Positions 8,636 through 17,009 of a DNA stretch of 64,000 nt are shown piece by piece. Position 1 is the stretch's first letter. Each line of letters opens with the position of its first letter. Position numbers and translations under genes: made by a program. This DNA is from Thermoleophilia bacterium (GTDB lineage Bacteria; Actinomycetota; Thermoleophilia; Gaiellales; SKUG01), in NCBI GenBank assembly GCA_025964555.1, contig JAOPYQ010000006.1:62001-126000 (forward strand). Reading direction: 5' to 3'. Below the pieces are notes generated by a model. It was not told the DNA's origin, did not search any database, and saw nothing but the letters and a program-made list of their open reading frames with translations.

Positions 8636-9450
8636 GTGGCCAGGCAAGCGAGCTGCGACCGATCGTCGTCGCGGCGAACTGGAAGATGCACAAGCTGCGG
8701 TCGGAGGCGCTCGAGTACCTCGAGGACCTCGGCACGTGGATGGACGACCACCCGCGAGGCCTCGGCACGCGCGTGGAGGTCGTCGTCGCGCCGCCGTTCA
8801 CGAGCCTCGAGCTCGCGGTCGAGCACCGCCCGCCCCACGCACGCATCTACGCCCAGACGATGCACCAGTCCGACCAGGGCGCGTTCACCGGCGAGGTGAG
8901 CCCGGCGATGCTGCGCGACCTCGGCGTTGACGGCGTGCTGCTCGGCCATAGCGAGCGACGCCAGTACTTCAACGAGCACGACGGCGCGCTCAGCGAGAAG
9001 GTCGTCGCCGCCGCCGAGTTCGGCCTGCGCGCCATGCTCTGCGTCGGCGAGACGCTCGACGAGCGTCAGGGCGGTCGCGCCGAGGACGTCGTGCGCGACC
9101 AGCTGCAGACCGCGCTCAGCGACCTCGACGTGATCAAGGCGACGAGCAGCGGACTGTCCGTCGCATACGAGCCCGTATGGGCGATCGGCACCGGCGAGAC
9201 CGCCACCGCCGAGATCGCGCAGGGCATGCACGCCACCATCCGCGACGTGCTCGGCTCGATCTTCACCGCCGAGATCGCCGAGCGCATCCCCGTGCTCTAC
9301 GGAGGATCCGTCAAGCCCGCGAACGCCGCGGAGCTGCTCGGACAGCCCGACATCGACGGCGCGCTCGTCGGCGGAGCTGCGCTCGAGGTCGAGAGCTTCA
9401 GCGGGATCGTGTCGGCCGGGCTCGACCTGGTCGCCGGCGCAGGCGTCTGA
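8632..9450 (+). CDS. tpiA: Triose-phosphate isomerase
   Basis: This enzyme interconverts dihydroxyacetone phosphate and glyceraldehyde-3-phosphate. The 272-residue TIM barrel shows the N-terminal ANWKMHK (catalytic Lys), GHSERR (catalytic His), YEPVWAIGTG (catalytic Glu and mobile loop) and the phosphate-binding YGGSV near the C-terminus. The ATG at 8632 overlaps the pgk stop by four bases. It is slightly longer than the usual 250 residues. Confidence 0.97.
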   Translation: MSGQASELRPIVVAANWKMHKLRSEALEYLEDLGTWMDDHPRGLGTRVEVVVAPPFTSLELAVEHRPPHARIYAQTMHQSDQGAFTGEVSPAMLRDLGVDGVLLGHSERRQYFNEHDGALSEKVVAAAEFGLRAMLCVGETLDERQGGRAEDVVRDQLQTALSDLDVIKATSSGLSVAYEPVWAIGTGETATAEIAQGMHATIRDVLGSIFTAEIAERIPVLYGGSVKPANAAELLGQPDIDGALVGGAALEVESFSGIVSAGLDLVAGAGV

Positions 9451-9451
9451 C

Positions 9452-11044
9452 ATGTCGACCCCCGTCGATCGCCCCGTCGCACTCGTCATCCTCGACGGGT
9501 GGGGGCTCGCGCCCGACGGTCCCGGCAATGCAGTGTCACTGGCTGACACACCGACCTTCGACGCGTTGTCAGCCGCCAACCCCGGCGCCACGCTCGTCGC
9601 CAGCGGCATCGACGTCGGCCTGCCGGACGGGCAGATCGGCAACTCGGAGGTCGGGCACCTCAACCTCGGCGCGGGACGTGTCGTCTACCAGGACCTGACG
9701 CGCATCGACCTGTCGATCAAGGACGGATCCTTCTTCGACACACGAGCGCTGCTCGACGCGTGCGCGCAGGCGAGCGCCGGACGCGGCGTGCTGCACATCG
9801 TCGGTCTCGCATCGTTCGGTGGCGTGCACTCGCACCTGGAGCACCTGGTCGCGATCGCGCGGATGGCTGCTCGCCAGAACGTTCGCGAGATCCGCGTGCA
9901 TGCCATCACCGACGGACGCGACGTCGCGCCCGACGCATCGCTGCGCGACCTGGAGTGGTTCGAGCGACGGCTCGGCGACATCGAGGCGACCGAGGATGGC
10001 TGTCGAGCCCGCGTCGTGAGCGTCATCGGGCGCTACTGGGCGATGGATCGCGACCACCGGTGGGACCGCACCGAACGCGCGTGGAACCTCATGGTCAACA
10101 ACCAGGGACGACGCGCGATCTCGGCGCGCGACGCGGTTCGCATCTCACACGAGGCCGGCATCACCGACGAGTTCGTCGAGCCCTTCGTGATCGCCCTGGA
10201 TGACGCGGGACAGGGCATCGACTCCGGAGACGTCGTCGTCTTCGCGAACTTCCGTCCCGATCGAATGCGCCAGCTCGTCCCGGCGCTCGTGTCGCCCGAG
10301 TTCTCGGGATTCGACCGCGGCCGCACCTACCGTCCGGTGCGACACGCCGCATGCATGTGCGAGTACGACCCGACGCTGCGCCTGCCGGTGGCGTTCGCGC
10401 CCAACGCGCTCGCGGACACGCTCTCCGACGAGCTCGCCGCGCACGGCATCGGCCAGCTGCACGCCGCCGAGACCGAGAAGTACGCGCACGTCACCTACTT
10501 CTTCAACGGCGGCATCGAGACGGTCCACCCCGGCGAGGTCCGCACGCTCGCCGACTCGCCGCGCGACGTGCCGACATACGACCACAAGCCGGAGATGGCC
10601 GCAGCGGAAGTCGCGCGCCTCTTCCAGGTCGCGTTCGCAGATCCGGCCGTCGGGTTCGGCGTCGTCAACTTCGCGAACCCCGACATGGTCGGCCACACCG
10701 GCGTCATCGACGCAGCCGTGCGCGCATGCGAGGCCGCCGACACCGCGCTCGCACGCGTCGTTGCCTCGGTCCATGCGCGCGGCGGCACGGTGCTCGTCAC
10801 CGCCGACCACGGCAATGCCGAGCAGATGCTCACGACCGACGGGCGCCCGCACACAGCGCACACCACGAATCGTGTGCCGTTCATCGTCGTGGCCGCCGAG
10901 GGCGCTGATTCGCTCGGGATCGTCGCCGTCCGTGATGGTCGCCTCGCCGACGTCGCCCCGACCGTACTCGACCTGCTCGGCCTGCCGCAGCCTGCGGCGA
11001 TGACCGGGCACAGCCTGCTCGAGCGGGCCGTCGTCACGCACTGA
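9452..11044 (+). CDS. gpmI: 2,3-bisphosphoglycerate-independent phosphoglycerate mutase
   Basis: This enzyme interconverts 3- and 2-phosphoglycerate without cofactor, through a manganese-dependent phosphoserine intermediate. The 530 residues match the family length. The N-terminal metal site is LVILDGWGLAPDG, and the phosphorylated serine is Ser65 in QIGNSEVGHLNLGAG. Later landmarks are HAITDGRD, NFRPDRMRQL and the C-terminal TADHGNAEQM with HTAHTTN. It starts one base after the tpiA stop and is the last gene of the operon. Confidence 0.97.
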   Translation: MSTPVDRPVALVILDGWGLAPDGPGNAVSLADTPTFDALSAANPGATLVASGIDVGLPDGQIGNSEVGHLNLGAGRVVYQDLTRIDLSIKDGSFFDTRALLDACAQASAGRGVLHIVGLASFGGVHSHLEHLVAIARMAARQNVREIRVHAITDGRDVAPDASLRDLEWFERRLGDIEATEDGCRARVVSVIGRYWAMDRDHRWDRTERAWNLMVNNQGRRAISARDAVRISHEAGITDEFVEPFVIALDDAGQGIDSGDVVVFANFRPDRMRQLVPALVSPEFSGFDRGRTYRPVRHAACMCEYDPTLRLPVAFAPNALADTLSDELAAHGIGQLHAAETEKYAHVTYFFNGGIETVHPGEVRTLADSPRDVPTYDHKPEMAAAEVARLFQVAFADPAVGFGVVNFANPDMVGHTGVIDAAVRACEAADTALARVVASVHARGGTVLVTADHGNAEQMLTTDGRPHTAHTTNRVPFIVVAAEGADSLGIVAVRDGRLADVAPTVLDLLGLPQPAAMTGHSLLERAVVTH

Positions 11045-11136
11045 GCGCAACGAACCCCCGGGTTTCGACCGAAAGACTGGAGAAGCGTCGCTCCAAGGGG
11101 GGGTGGCCGCGAGCTCCGGGGGGAGTCGAGCAACGC

Positions 11137-12006
11137 GTGGGCGTCCTGTCCGCCATAGGTGAGCTGCACGTGCGGCCGTTCCAGAGCCTGCTGAGCGCTG
11201 CGGACACGCTGCTGCGTTCCGAGTCCCTGCTCGACGACCTCGGGCGCATCGGTGACGTCGCACGCCCGGTGGTCATCCAGGGCGGCCTCGCCACGGACGC
11301 GTACATGTACGAGCCGCTCGCGGACCTGCTGCGCTCGCGCGGGTTTCAGGACGTCACCGCGACGACCCTCGACTTCCACGGGTTCGGCTCGTTCCAGAAG
11401 GACGCGCAGAACCTCAGCACGCTGGTGGCGGAGGCATCGGAGCGCTCGAAGCTCGCCGGCGGCGATGGTCTCGTCACCGTGCTCGCCCACTCCAAGGGCG
11501 GGCTGACGGCCCGCTGGTACCTGCAGAAGCTCGGGGGCGTTGAGCACGTCGACCAGCTCATCACCCTCGGCACGCCGCACAACGGGTCCGCGCCGTATGG
11601 CACGCGGCTCACGGCGCTCGGGGGGATGTTCCCCGGCATGACGTCGCTCCGGCAGCTGAGCGCCTCCAGTCGCGAGGTGCACCTGCTCAATCGCGACCTG
11701 CCCGGCTTCATGAACCGCGCCCGGTTGCAGCGCCCGGAGTTCCGGATGGTGTCGATCGCGGGTGACATCGACCTGCCGATGCTGCGGGAGACCGACGGGA
11801 TGGTCTCCAACGGCTCGTCCCGGCTCGATCCGTCGATCGAGGGTCTCGTCAACCTCGTCTTCAAGGGGCACGGCGCGCACCACGGCGCGATCGCCGGCCA
11901 GTACGGCGTGCACGAGGCGACTTTGCGCAGCGCCACGATCCTCGCGTCAGGTGGTCCACTCGAGCAGGCGATGACCGGGGCGGCGATCCTGTCCGGCGGC
12001 GCGTAG
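11137..12006 (+). CDS. Alpha/beta hydrolase, lipase/PGAP1-like
   Basis: This 289-residue protein carries a lipase-type nucleophile elbow LAHSKGG (Ser119), with Ala in place of the first Gly of GxSxG, followed by the lipase marker LGTPHNGS. The early PVVIQGG strand and loop fits the oxyanion-hole region. A basic/His-rich GHGAHHGA near residue 247 probably carries the catalytic His. I see no signal peptide, unusual for a secreted lipase, so a cytoplasmic role or an unconventional export route is possible. The GTG start at 11137 follows the purine-rich GGGGGGAGTCGAG. Substrate unknown. Confidence 0.7.
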   Translation: MGVLSAIGELHVRPFQSLLSAADTLLRSESLLDDLGRIGDVARPVVIQGGLATDAYMYEPLADLLRSRGFQDVTATTLDFHGFGSFQKDAQNLSTLVAEASERSKLAGGDGLVTVLAHSKGGLTARWYLQKLGGVEHVDQLITLGTPHNGSAPYGTRLTALGGMFPGMTSLRQLSASSREVHLLNRDLPGFMNRARLQRPEFRMVSIAGDIDLPMLRETDGMVSNGSSRLDPSIEGLVNLVFKGHGAHHGAIAGQYGVHEATLRSATILASGGPLEQAMTGAAILSGGA

Positions 12007-12018
12007 CCGCCTCGGCCA

Positions 12019-12273
12019 CTACGCCGGGGGCGGACCTGCGAGAAGCAGGTAGAGCACGCCGAGGCATGCGGCCATCATGAGCAGCGTCACCACGGCGCGG
12101 TGGATCTTGGGCGGGTGCGGGGTGGAGCGACGCACTTCCCACAGCTCCACGCGCTTCTGGAAGCGGGCGGCCTTGCGAAGCTCACGTCGCTCCGACTTGG
12201 TGAGGTCGGGCGCTTCGAGCATCTCGAGCAGCTCGGCGTGGGACGGCTTCGTGGGGGCGGTCGGGCTGGCCAT
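12019..12273 (-). CDS. Small C-terminally anchored membrane protein
   Basis: This 84-residue protein has a charged, helical N-terminal half (HAELLEMLEAPDLTKSERRELRKAARFQKR) and one hydrophobic span near the C-terminus (VVTLLMMAACLGVLYLLLAG), which predicts a cytoplasmic domain held to the membrane by its tail. It ends 12 bases from the stop of the hydrolase gene on the other strand (convergent). Function unknown. Confidence 0.65.
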   Translation of the reverse strand: MASPTAPTKPSHAELLEMLEAPDLTKSERRELRKAARFQKRVELWEVRRSTPHPPKIHRAVVTLLMMAACLGVLYLLLAGPPPA

Positions 12274-12323
12274 GGATGCATTCTCGCAGACGGGTCCCCC
12301 TAGGCGATGCAGGAACCGCGTCG

Positions 12324-12329
12324 TACCGT
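12324..12329 (+). promoter_or_regulatory. -10 element (TACCGT) for leaderless start at 12336
   Basis: TACCGT ends six bases before the GTG at 12336. No ribosome-binding site is visible. Confidence 0.55.
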
Positions 12330-12335
12330 GGAATC

Positions 12336-13415
12336 GTGGAGTGCGCTTCTGCCACAGCCCCTGCGGTCCTTTCGGGTGGACCAGTCACCACACCACCCGC
12401 GACGTCCAGCCCCGCGATGCCGTTGAACACGGCAGGGCTCGATCCTGCGATCGCACAGGCGATCGCCGGTGTCGTGCAGGCGGTCAACGCCCTGGTGCAG
12501 GCCCTGGGCGGTGGCGCCGGAACGGCGCAGCTCACCAGCGGATCGGCGATGACCTCGACGCCCGCACCAGCGATCTCGGGTACGGCGCCGCTCGTGGGCG
12601 GTGCCGACGGCGGCGGCCCCGGCGCACCCGGCGCACCAACCCAGCTTCCCGTCCAGTCACCGACCCAGACGCCCGTCACGCAGGCTCCGGGCACGCCGCC
12701 CGGCAAGGCCGGTGGCCCCAGCACCGCGAAGGTCGCGACGTTCAACGTGCTCGGCTCCTCGCACACCGCTGCCGGGGGCAACAAGCCCGGGCTGCGATCC
12801 GGACCCGAACGCGTTCCGGGCATGATCCGCCAGCTCACCGGCCATGGCGTCGAGATCGCTGGCCTCCAGGAGTTCCAGGGCGACCAGCAGGCCGCGTTCA
12901 AGGCCGCAAAGACCGGCTTCGACATGGTCGCGGAGAAGGACAACGCGGTCATCTGGAAGGCTGACAAGTACCGCAAGGTCGGCCAGACCACGCTCACGAT
13001 CCCGTACTTCGAGGGCAACGCGCGAAAGATGCCCGCGGTGCAGCTCGAGGACATCGCGACAGGCAAGCGTGTGTGGGTGCTGAGCGTCCACAACCCGGCC
13101 GACACCAAGGACCACCCGCACAACGTCAAGAATCGACGCGAGGCAGAGCGGCGCGAGCGCGCGTTCATCCAGCAGCTCGAAGCCACCGGCGTGCCGGTCA
13201 TCGTGGCCGGCGACTTCAACGACAACAAGGAAGCCACCAGCGCGATGACGCAGGGCGGGCTGACGAGTGTCGCAGACCCTGCCGGCAACGCGGGCAACAT
13301 CGACTGGATGTTCGGCTCCCGCGGCGTGAAGTTCGGGGCCACCACGCAGGATCGCGCGCCCAAGCAGGACAACACGAGCGATCACCCGATCGTGGTGACG
13401 TCCGCCACGTTCTGA
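12336..13415 (+). CDS. Endonuclease/exonuclease/phosphatase (EEP, DNase I-like) family protein
   Basis: This 359-residue protein ends in an EEP-fold domain, a metal-dependent phosphodiesterase fold shared by DNase I, exonuclease III and inositol phosphatases. Recognisable active-site residues are Asn137 (ATFNVLGS), Glu179 (GLQEFQ), Asp293 and Asn295 (GDFND) and His350 (SDHPI). The first 130 residues are a helical Ala/Val segment and a Pro/Gly/Thr linker, with no clear signal peptide. The GTG at 12336 is preferred because of the -10 element just upstream; an ATG at 12276 is also in frame, and one at 12417 would drop the first segment. Its substrate (DNA, phospholipid or another phosphodiester) cannot be decided. 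Confidence 0.75.
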   Translation: MECASATAPAVLSGGPVTTPPATSSPAMPLNTAGLDPAIAQAIAGVVQAVNALVQALGGGAGTAQLTSGSAMTSTPAPAISGTAPLVGGADGGGPGAPGAPTQLPVQSPTQTPVTQAPGTPPGKAGGPSTAKVATFNVLGSSHTAAGGNKPGLRSGPERVPGMIRQLTGHGVEIAGLQEFQGDQQAAFKAAKTGFDMVAEKDNAVIWKADKYRKVGQTTLTIPYFEGNARKMPAVQLEDIATGKRVWVLSVHNPADTKDHPHNVKNRREAERRERAFIQQLEATGVPVIVAGDFNDNKEATSAMTQGGLTSVADPAGNAGNIDWMFGSRGVKFGATTQDRAPKQDNTSDHPIVVTSATF

Positions 13416-13438
13416 TCGAGCGATTGATCGATCGATCG

Positions 13439-13463
13439 AGCGAGCGAGCAAGCGTCGCTCGCT
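13439..13463. terminator. Hairpin between convergent genes
   Basis: AGCGAGCG (13439-13446) pairs with CGCTCGCT (13456-13463) around a 9-nt loop. It sits between two convergent genes within a short GATC/GAGC repeat tract (13415-13446). There is no U-tract, so it is a weak terminator call. Confidence 0.4.
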
Positions 13464-14211
13464 ACCAGCCGATGACGAGCCGCTCGCCGGTCTCCTCGGG
13501 CAGCCCCGCCGCGCGAATGTCCGCACGCGCGCGATCGATGTCATAGGCCGTGCGTCGGAAGACGAGCGAGCCGCGTTCCAGGGTCGCCCACCCCGAGCGT
13601 GGATCGCGATCACGCGGTTGGCCGACCGAACCGGGGTTGAACACGCGCCGGGTCCCCCGCGAGAGCACGACGCTGGAACCATCGGGCATGAGTCCGCCGG
13701 TCGCGGCGCCTGCACCGGGCGGCAGCTCCCACAGCAGCGGCATGTGCGTGTGTCCTACTGCCCCCAGCTCGCGCTGCTGCAGCTGCAGGTGCGCGGTCGC
13801 GCTCTCGACCGTGCGAACGTACTCCCACACGGGGTCTCGATCGGAGCCGTGGTGCAGCTCGACGTTGTCGAGCAGGCGACTCGGTTCGAGCGTCCGCAGC
13901 CATGCGATGCGTTCGTCGCCGATCGTCGCGAGGGCATGTCGGATCCCGGCCCCTGGACCACCCATCCACAACCCGGGTTCAACCGTCTCGGCCGATCGCG
14001 GATCGCCGGAGACCGCCAGGTCGTGGTTGCCCGCGAGCACGACCTCGCAGCGCGATCGCACCAGGTCCAGGCACTCGCCGGGACTCGCGCCGTAGCCGAC
14101 CGTGTCGCCCAGGCACCAGATGCGTGCACCGGGTGCAAGCGCATCGATGTCGGCCAGCACCGCTTCCAGTGCCGGCAGGTTGCCATGTACGTCGCTGATG
14201 AGCGCGATCAC
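13462..14211 (-). CDS. Calcineurin-like metallophosphoesterase
   Basis: This 249-residue protein has the full two-metal phosphoesterase signature: ISDVHGN at the N-terminus (Asp7, His9), GDTVGYG, GNHD and GHTHMP. This arrangement, with short length and no signal peptide, fits the YfcE/MJ0936-type phosphodiesterases of the cytoplasm. An NPGSVGQPRD block late in the protein is typical of that group. The substrate is not evident. The gene is convergent with the EEP protein. Confidence 0.85.
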   Translation of the reverse strand: MIALISDVHGNLPALEAVLADIDALAPGARIWCLGDTVGYGASPGECLDLVRSRCEVVLAGNHDLAVSGDPRSAETVEPGLWMGGPGAGIRHALATIGDERIAWLRTLEPSRLLDNVELHHGSDRDPVWEYVRTVESATAHLQLQQRELGAVGHTHMPLLWELPPGAGAATGGLMPDGSSVVLSRGTRRVFNPGSVGQPRDRDPRSGWATLERGSLVFRRTAYDIDRARADIRAAGLPEETGERLVIGW

Positions 14212-14340
14212 GGCGTCATCCTCGCGCGCGGGTCGGACGGCTGTCAGGAGCGGGTGCGGTCGAGGTCGCTCGGAGGGTCGAGTGACGACGTAGCCGCGCG
14301 AAGCAACGGCTGCTCGGGCGAGCCGAACCGCGGCCCCCGA

Positions 14341-14634
14341 CTAGGACTGCTCGGGGGTCTCCGGGAGGTTCTTGATGCCCTCGCGAGTCACCCACTTGGA
14401 CCAGTTGTCCTCGAGCGCGTCGATGAGCTCCCGCACGAAGCGCGGGCTCATGTTCACGCGGCTGACGACGACGCCCGGAACTTCCTCGGCCTCGATCTCG
14501 TGGTCCACGCGCGCGAACGTGATCGTGAACTCGTAGTCGGAGTGCGACACGTTCGCGAAGTTCGCATAGTGCCCAGCCATGATCTCGGGCGAGGTGTGGA
14601 TGTTCAGGTGGCGTTCTCGGGGGGCTTCTTCCAT
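14341..14634 (-). CDS. DUF3467 family protein
   Basis: This 97-residue protein matches the DUF3467 pattern: GHYANFANVSHSDYEFTITF in the first half and RVNMSPRFVRELIDALEDNW in the second. The family is widespread and functionally uncharacterised. I start it at the ATG at 14634, because TAGGGT lies seven bases upstream; a further in-frame start at 14655 would overlap that promoter. Confidence 0.8.
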   Translation of the reverse strand: MEEAPRERHLNIHTSPEIMAGHYANFANVSHSDYEFTITFARVDHEIEAEEVPGVVVSRVNMSPRFVRELIDALEDNWSKWVTREGIKNLPETPEQS

Positions 14635-14641
14635 GTCGAAC

Positions 14642-14647
14642 ACCCTA
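14642..14647 (-). promoter_or_regulatory. -10 element (TAGGGT) for leaderless start at 14634
   Basis: On the minus strand TAGGGT ends seven bases before the ATG of the DUF3467 gene. Confidence 0.55.
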
Positions 14648-14713
14648 CCCCCCAAGGCGCTTCATGCACATGCGGATGTGCATAGTGGCCGCTCGAGCGG
14701 GAATCGGCCTGCC

Positions 14714-15124
14714 ATGGGAACCGCAGTGATCGACCACACCGGCCTTCGAGTGAGCGACCTGGAGGCGAGCCGCAGGCTCTACGAAGCCGCCCTCGAGCCG
14801 CTCGGGATCACCATCGTCGCCACGGGCGAGGAGGACGGACCCGGGTACGGGTTCGGCAAAGGTGAACTCGACGACTTCTGGATCCAGCAGCCGCTCGAAG
14901 GAGACCCCGGTCGCAGCCGCGTCACCACCGGCGTGCACATCGCATTCGCCGCCGATTCGCGCGAGGCGGTCGACGCGTTCCATCGCGCCGCGCTCGAGCA
15001 CGGCGCCACCGACCTCGGTGCGCCCGGCGTGCGCGACCAGTACTCGGACGGCTACTACGGCGCCTTCGTGCTCGACCTGGACGGCAACAACATGGAAGCG
15101 GTGTTCCACGAGCCGACCTCGTAG
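14714..15124 (+). CDS. VOC-superfamily (glyoxalase/bleomycin-resistance-like) protein
   Basis: This 136-residue protein has the paired beta-alpha-beta-beta-beta layout of the vicinal oxygen chelate fold: it opens with IDHTGLRVSDLEASRRLYE and closes with YYGAFVLDLDGNNMEAVFH, the usual last metal-ligand (Glu) strand. The set of His and Glu residues suggests a metal-dependent lyase, isomerase or dioxygenase, or a binding protein; the substrate is unknown. It is followed after nine bases by rlmH. Confidence 0.8.
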   Translation: MGTAVIDHTGLRVSDLEASRRLYEAALEPLGITIVATGEEDGPGYGFGKGELDDFWIQQPLEGDPGRSRVTTGVHIAFAADSREAVDAFHRAALEHGATDLGAPGVRDQYSDGYYGAFVLDLDGNNMEAVFHEPTS

Positions 15125-15127
15125 GCT
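15122..15127 (+). promoter_or_regulatory. -10 element (TAGGCT) for leaderless start of rlmH
   Basis: TAGGCT ends six bases before the rlmH GTG and overlaps the stop codon of the upstream gene, so rlmH probably has its own promoter. Confidence 0.55.
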
Positions 15128-15133
15128 CACGGC

Positions 15134-15616
15134 GTGGAAGTTCACCTCGTCCGTGCCGACCTCGTCGTCGTCGGGTCACTCAGCGCCGACCTGTCGAAGG
15201 TCGCGGCCGACTACGAACGCCGTCTCACGCGCTACGTGAAGCTGCACGTGCACGAGCTGAAGGCCGAACCGACCGCGCGAGGCGAGTCGGTCGTGCTGCG
15301 CGCCGAGGGCGAACGCTTCGCGGACGTGCTCGCCAAGGTCGAGCGCCAGGCGGGGGAGCTGTCGACGATCGTCGCCCTGGATTCGCGAGGTGACCAGCCG
15401 ACGACCGAACAGCTCGCGGATCGTTGGCTCGCCGCGCGCCACCTGATCGTCTGCATCGGCGGCACGATGGGCCTGCCGCCCGAGGTGCTCGACCGCACGC
15501 GCGATCGTGTCTCCTTCGGCCGCATCACGCTTCCACACCAGCTCGCCCGCGTCGTCGCCACCGAGCAGCTGTACCGCTCCTTCCGAATCGCCCGCGGCGA
15601 GCCGTACCACTTCTAG
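15134..15616 (+). CDS. rlmH: 23S rRNA (pseudouridine-1915-N3)-methyltransferase
   Basis: RlmH methylates pseudouridine 1915 in helix 69 of 23S rRNA, using S-adenosylmethionine; it is a SPOUT (knotted) enzyme. The 160 residues match the family. The C-terminal knot region is clear: IVCIGGTMGLPPEV, then LPHQLARVVATEQLYRSFRI and the terminal GEPYHF. It starts at GTG, and no ribosome site is visible upstream. Confidence 0.95.
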   Translation: MEVHLVRADLVVVGSLSADLSKVAADYERRLTRYVKLHVHELKAEPTARGESVVLRAEGERFADVLAKVERQAGELSTIVALDSRGDQPTTEQLADRWLAARHLIVCIGGTMGLPPEVLDRTRDRVSFGRITLPHQLARVVATEQLYRSFRIARGEPYHF

Positions 15617-15779
15617 GAGCGAGCCACCCTGAGGGTGCCCGCGAGCTCATCGAACCCGCGCGTGACCACGGTTCGCGAGGAAGCATCGCGCGACGCCTGC
15701 GGAACCCCGCCGCCGGATCGAGCACGCATCGTGCGGGATTTCGCGGCATAGCGCCCCGACACCCGGGAACGCACCTCCC

Positions 15780-16832
15780 ATGGTGATCGATGCTCGAGGA
15801 TCCGCGTCGTCCGGCCCGATCCACGGCCAGGCCGCCGACGCACTGCATGACGCGCGCCACCACGGCGCGCGCATCGACACCTGCCCTGTCGCTCTGCTGG
15901 AGACGATCGGTGGCACGCCCCTCGCGGACGTGTCGCTGCTGCTCGACCATCGCCGCACGGCCCCAGGCGTACGCCTGCTCGCGAAGCTCGAGGGCTTCAA
16001 CCCGACCGGGAGCGTCAAGGATCGCATCGCCCTTGCAATGGTCACGGACGCGCGCGATCGTGGCGTGCTCACCCCAGGGCGCACCATCCTGGAACCGACG
16101 AGCGGCAACACCGGGATCTCGCTCGCGTTCGTCGGTCGGCTCCTCGGGCATCCGGTGCGCGCCGTGCTGCCTGACAACGCGACCCCCGAGCGCGTGCAGG
16201 CGATGCGCACGTACGGCGCGCACGTCGTGTTCAGCGACGGGGATCTCGGCAGCAACGGCGCAGTTGCGCTCGCCAAGGAGCTCGCGGCGAAGGATCCGTC
16301 CCTGTACATGCCGATGCAGTACGAGAACCCCGCGAACCCGCTCGCGCACTACGAGACGACGGCCGTCGAGCTGCTCGAACAGGTCGAGGACCGCCGCATC
16401 CACGCGTTCGTGGCCGGGCTCGGCACCGGTGGCACGCTCATGGGCGTCGGGCGCCGGCTTCTCGAACACGACCAGCGCACGCAGGTCGTCGCCGCCGAAC
16501 CCAAGCCCGGTGACGCGATCATGGGGCTGCGCAGCCTCGAGGCCGGCTACGTTCCGCCGATCCTCGACACGTCGATGCTCACCCGGCGCATCTACGTCAC
16601 CAATCGACACTCCGTGCTCGGCACGCGGTCGCTCGCGGGCGTCGGGGTGTTCTCCGGCGTCTCGGCCGGCGCCGCGGTCCAGGTCGCGCGCCTGATCGCC
16701 ACCGAAGCGCCGCGCGACAGCTGCGTCGTGTTTCTGTGCGCCGACTCCGGATGGAAGTACCTGAGCGCCGACCTGTTCGGCCGCGACATCGACGACCTCG
16801 AGGAGCACATGGACGCCGGCCACTGGTGGTGA
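15780..16832 (+). CDS. cysM: PLP-dependent cysteine synthase, CysM type
   Basis: This enzyme makes L-cysteine from an activated serine and a sulfur donor. The 350-residue fold type II PLP enzyme shows the cofactor lysine Lys80 in FNPTGSVKDRI, the substrate loop EPTSGNTGISLA and the phosphate-binding GTGGTLMGVGR. The C-terminal ADSGWKYLSADLF resembles mycobacterial CysM, which uses O-phosphoserine and a thiocarboxylated carrier protein (CysO), but no carrier-protein gene is nearby, so the substrate is inferred weakly. About 40 residues precede the canonical start of the domain. Confidence 0.85.
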   Translation: MVIDARGSASSGPIHGQAADALHDARHHGARIDTCPVALLETIGGTPLADVSLLLDHRRTAPGVRLLAKLEGFNPTGSVKDRIALAMVTDARDRGVLTPGRTILEPTSGNTGISLAFVGRLLGHPVRAVLPDNATPERVQAMRTYGAHVVFSDGDLGSNGAVALAKELAAKDPSLYMPMQYENPANPLAHYETTAVELLEQVEDRRIHAFVAGLGTGGTLMGVGRRLLEHDQRTQVVAAEPKPGDAIMGLRSLEAGYVPPILDTSMLTRRIYVTNRHSVLGTRSLAGVGVFSGVSAGAAVQVARLIATEAPRDSCVVFLCADSGWKYLSADLFGRDIDDLEEHMDAGHWW

Positions 16833-16859
16833 TCGCTTCCCGCCGTGGCCGCCGCCGGG

Positions 16860-16906
16860 ACTTCGTCCAGTGATCCGGCGTGGGACCCCGGATATCTGGA
16901 CGCAGT
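16860..16906. repeat. 47-nt palindromic repeat, copy 1
   Basis: An imperfect inverted repeat: CGTCCAG-TG-ATCCGG pairs with CCGGAT-AT-CTGGACG, leaving a loop of about nine bases. It is 62 bp upstream of a near-identical copy, differing mainly in the loop and one outer-stem base. Confidence 0.8.
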
Positions 16907-16921
16907 GGAGCGCGCGGGGTG

Positions 16922-16968
16922 ACTGCGTCCAGTGATCCGGTGCTGGACTCCGGATATCTGGACGCAGT
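16922..16968. repeat. 47-nt palindromic repeat, copy 2
   Basis: The stem is extended to ACTGCGTCCAG on one side and CTGGACGCAGT on the other, 19 bp with one 2-bp mismatch (TG against AT). It lies 30 bp upstream of the argS -10. Together with copy 1 it resembles REP-type dispersed palindromes. Confidence 0.8.
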
Positions 16969-16997
16969 CGCAGGCGGAGCCGATCGCCAGTGCACGG

Positions 16998-17003
16998 TAG
17001 GCT
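16998..17003 (+). promoter_or_regulatory. -10 element (TAGGCT) for leaderless argS
   Basis: TAGGCT ends six bases before the argS ATG at 17010. The second palindromic repeat ends 29 bp upstream, covering any -35 position. Confidence 0.6.
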
Positions 17004-17009
17004 TGGACC

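Noticed and set aside
13415-13446. GATC/GAGC short tandem repeats as a CRISPR or VNTR
   Set aside because: Units are only 4 bp, few in number and without spacers; the tract is better explained as part of the intergenic hairpin.
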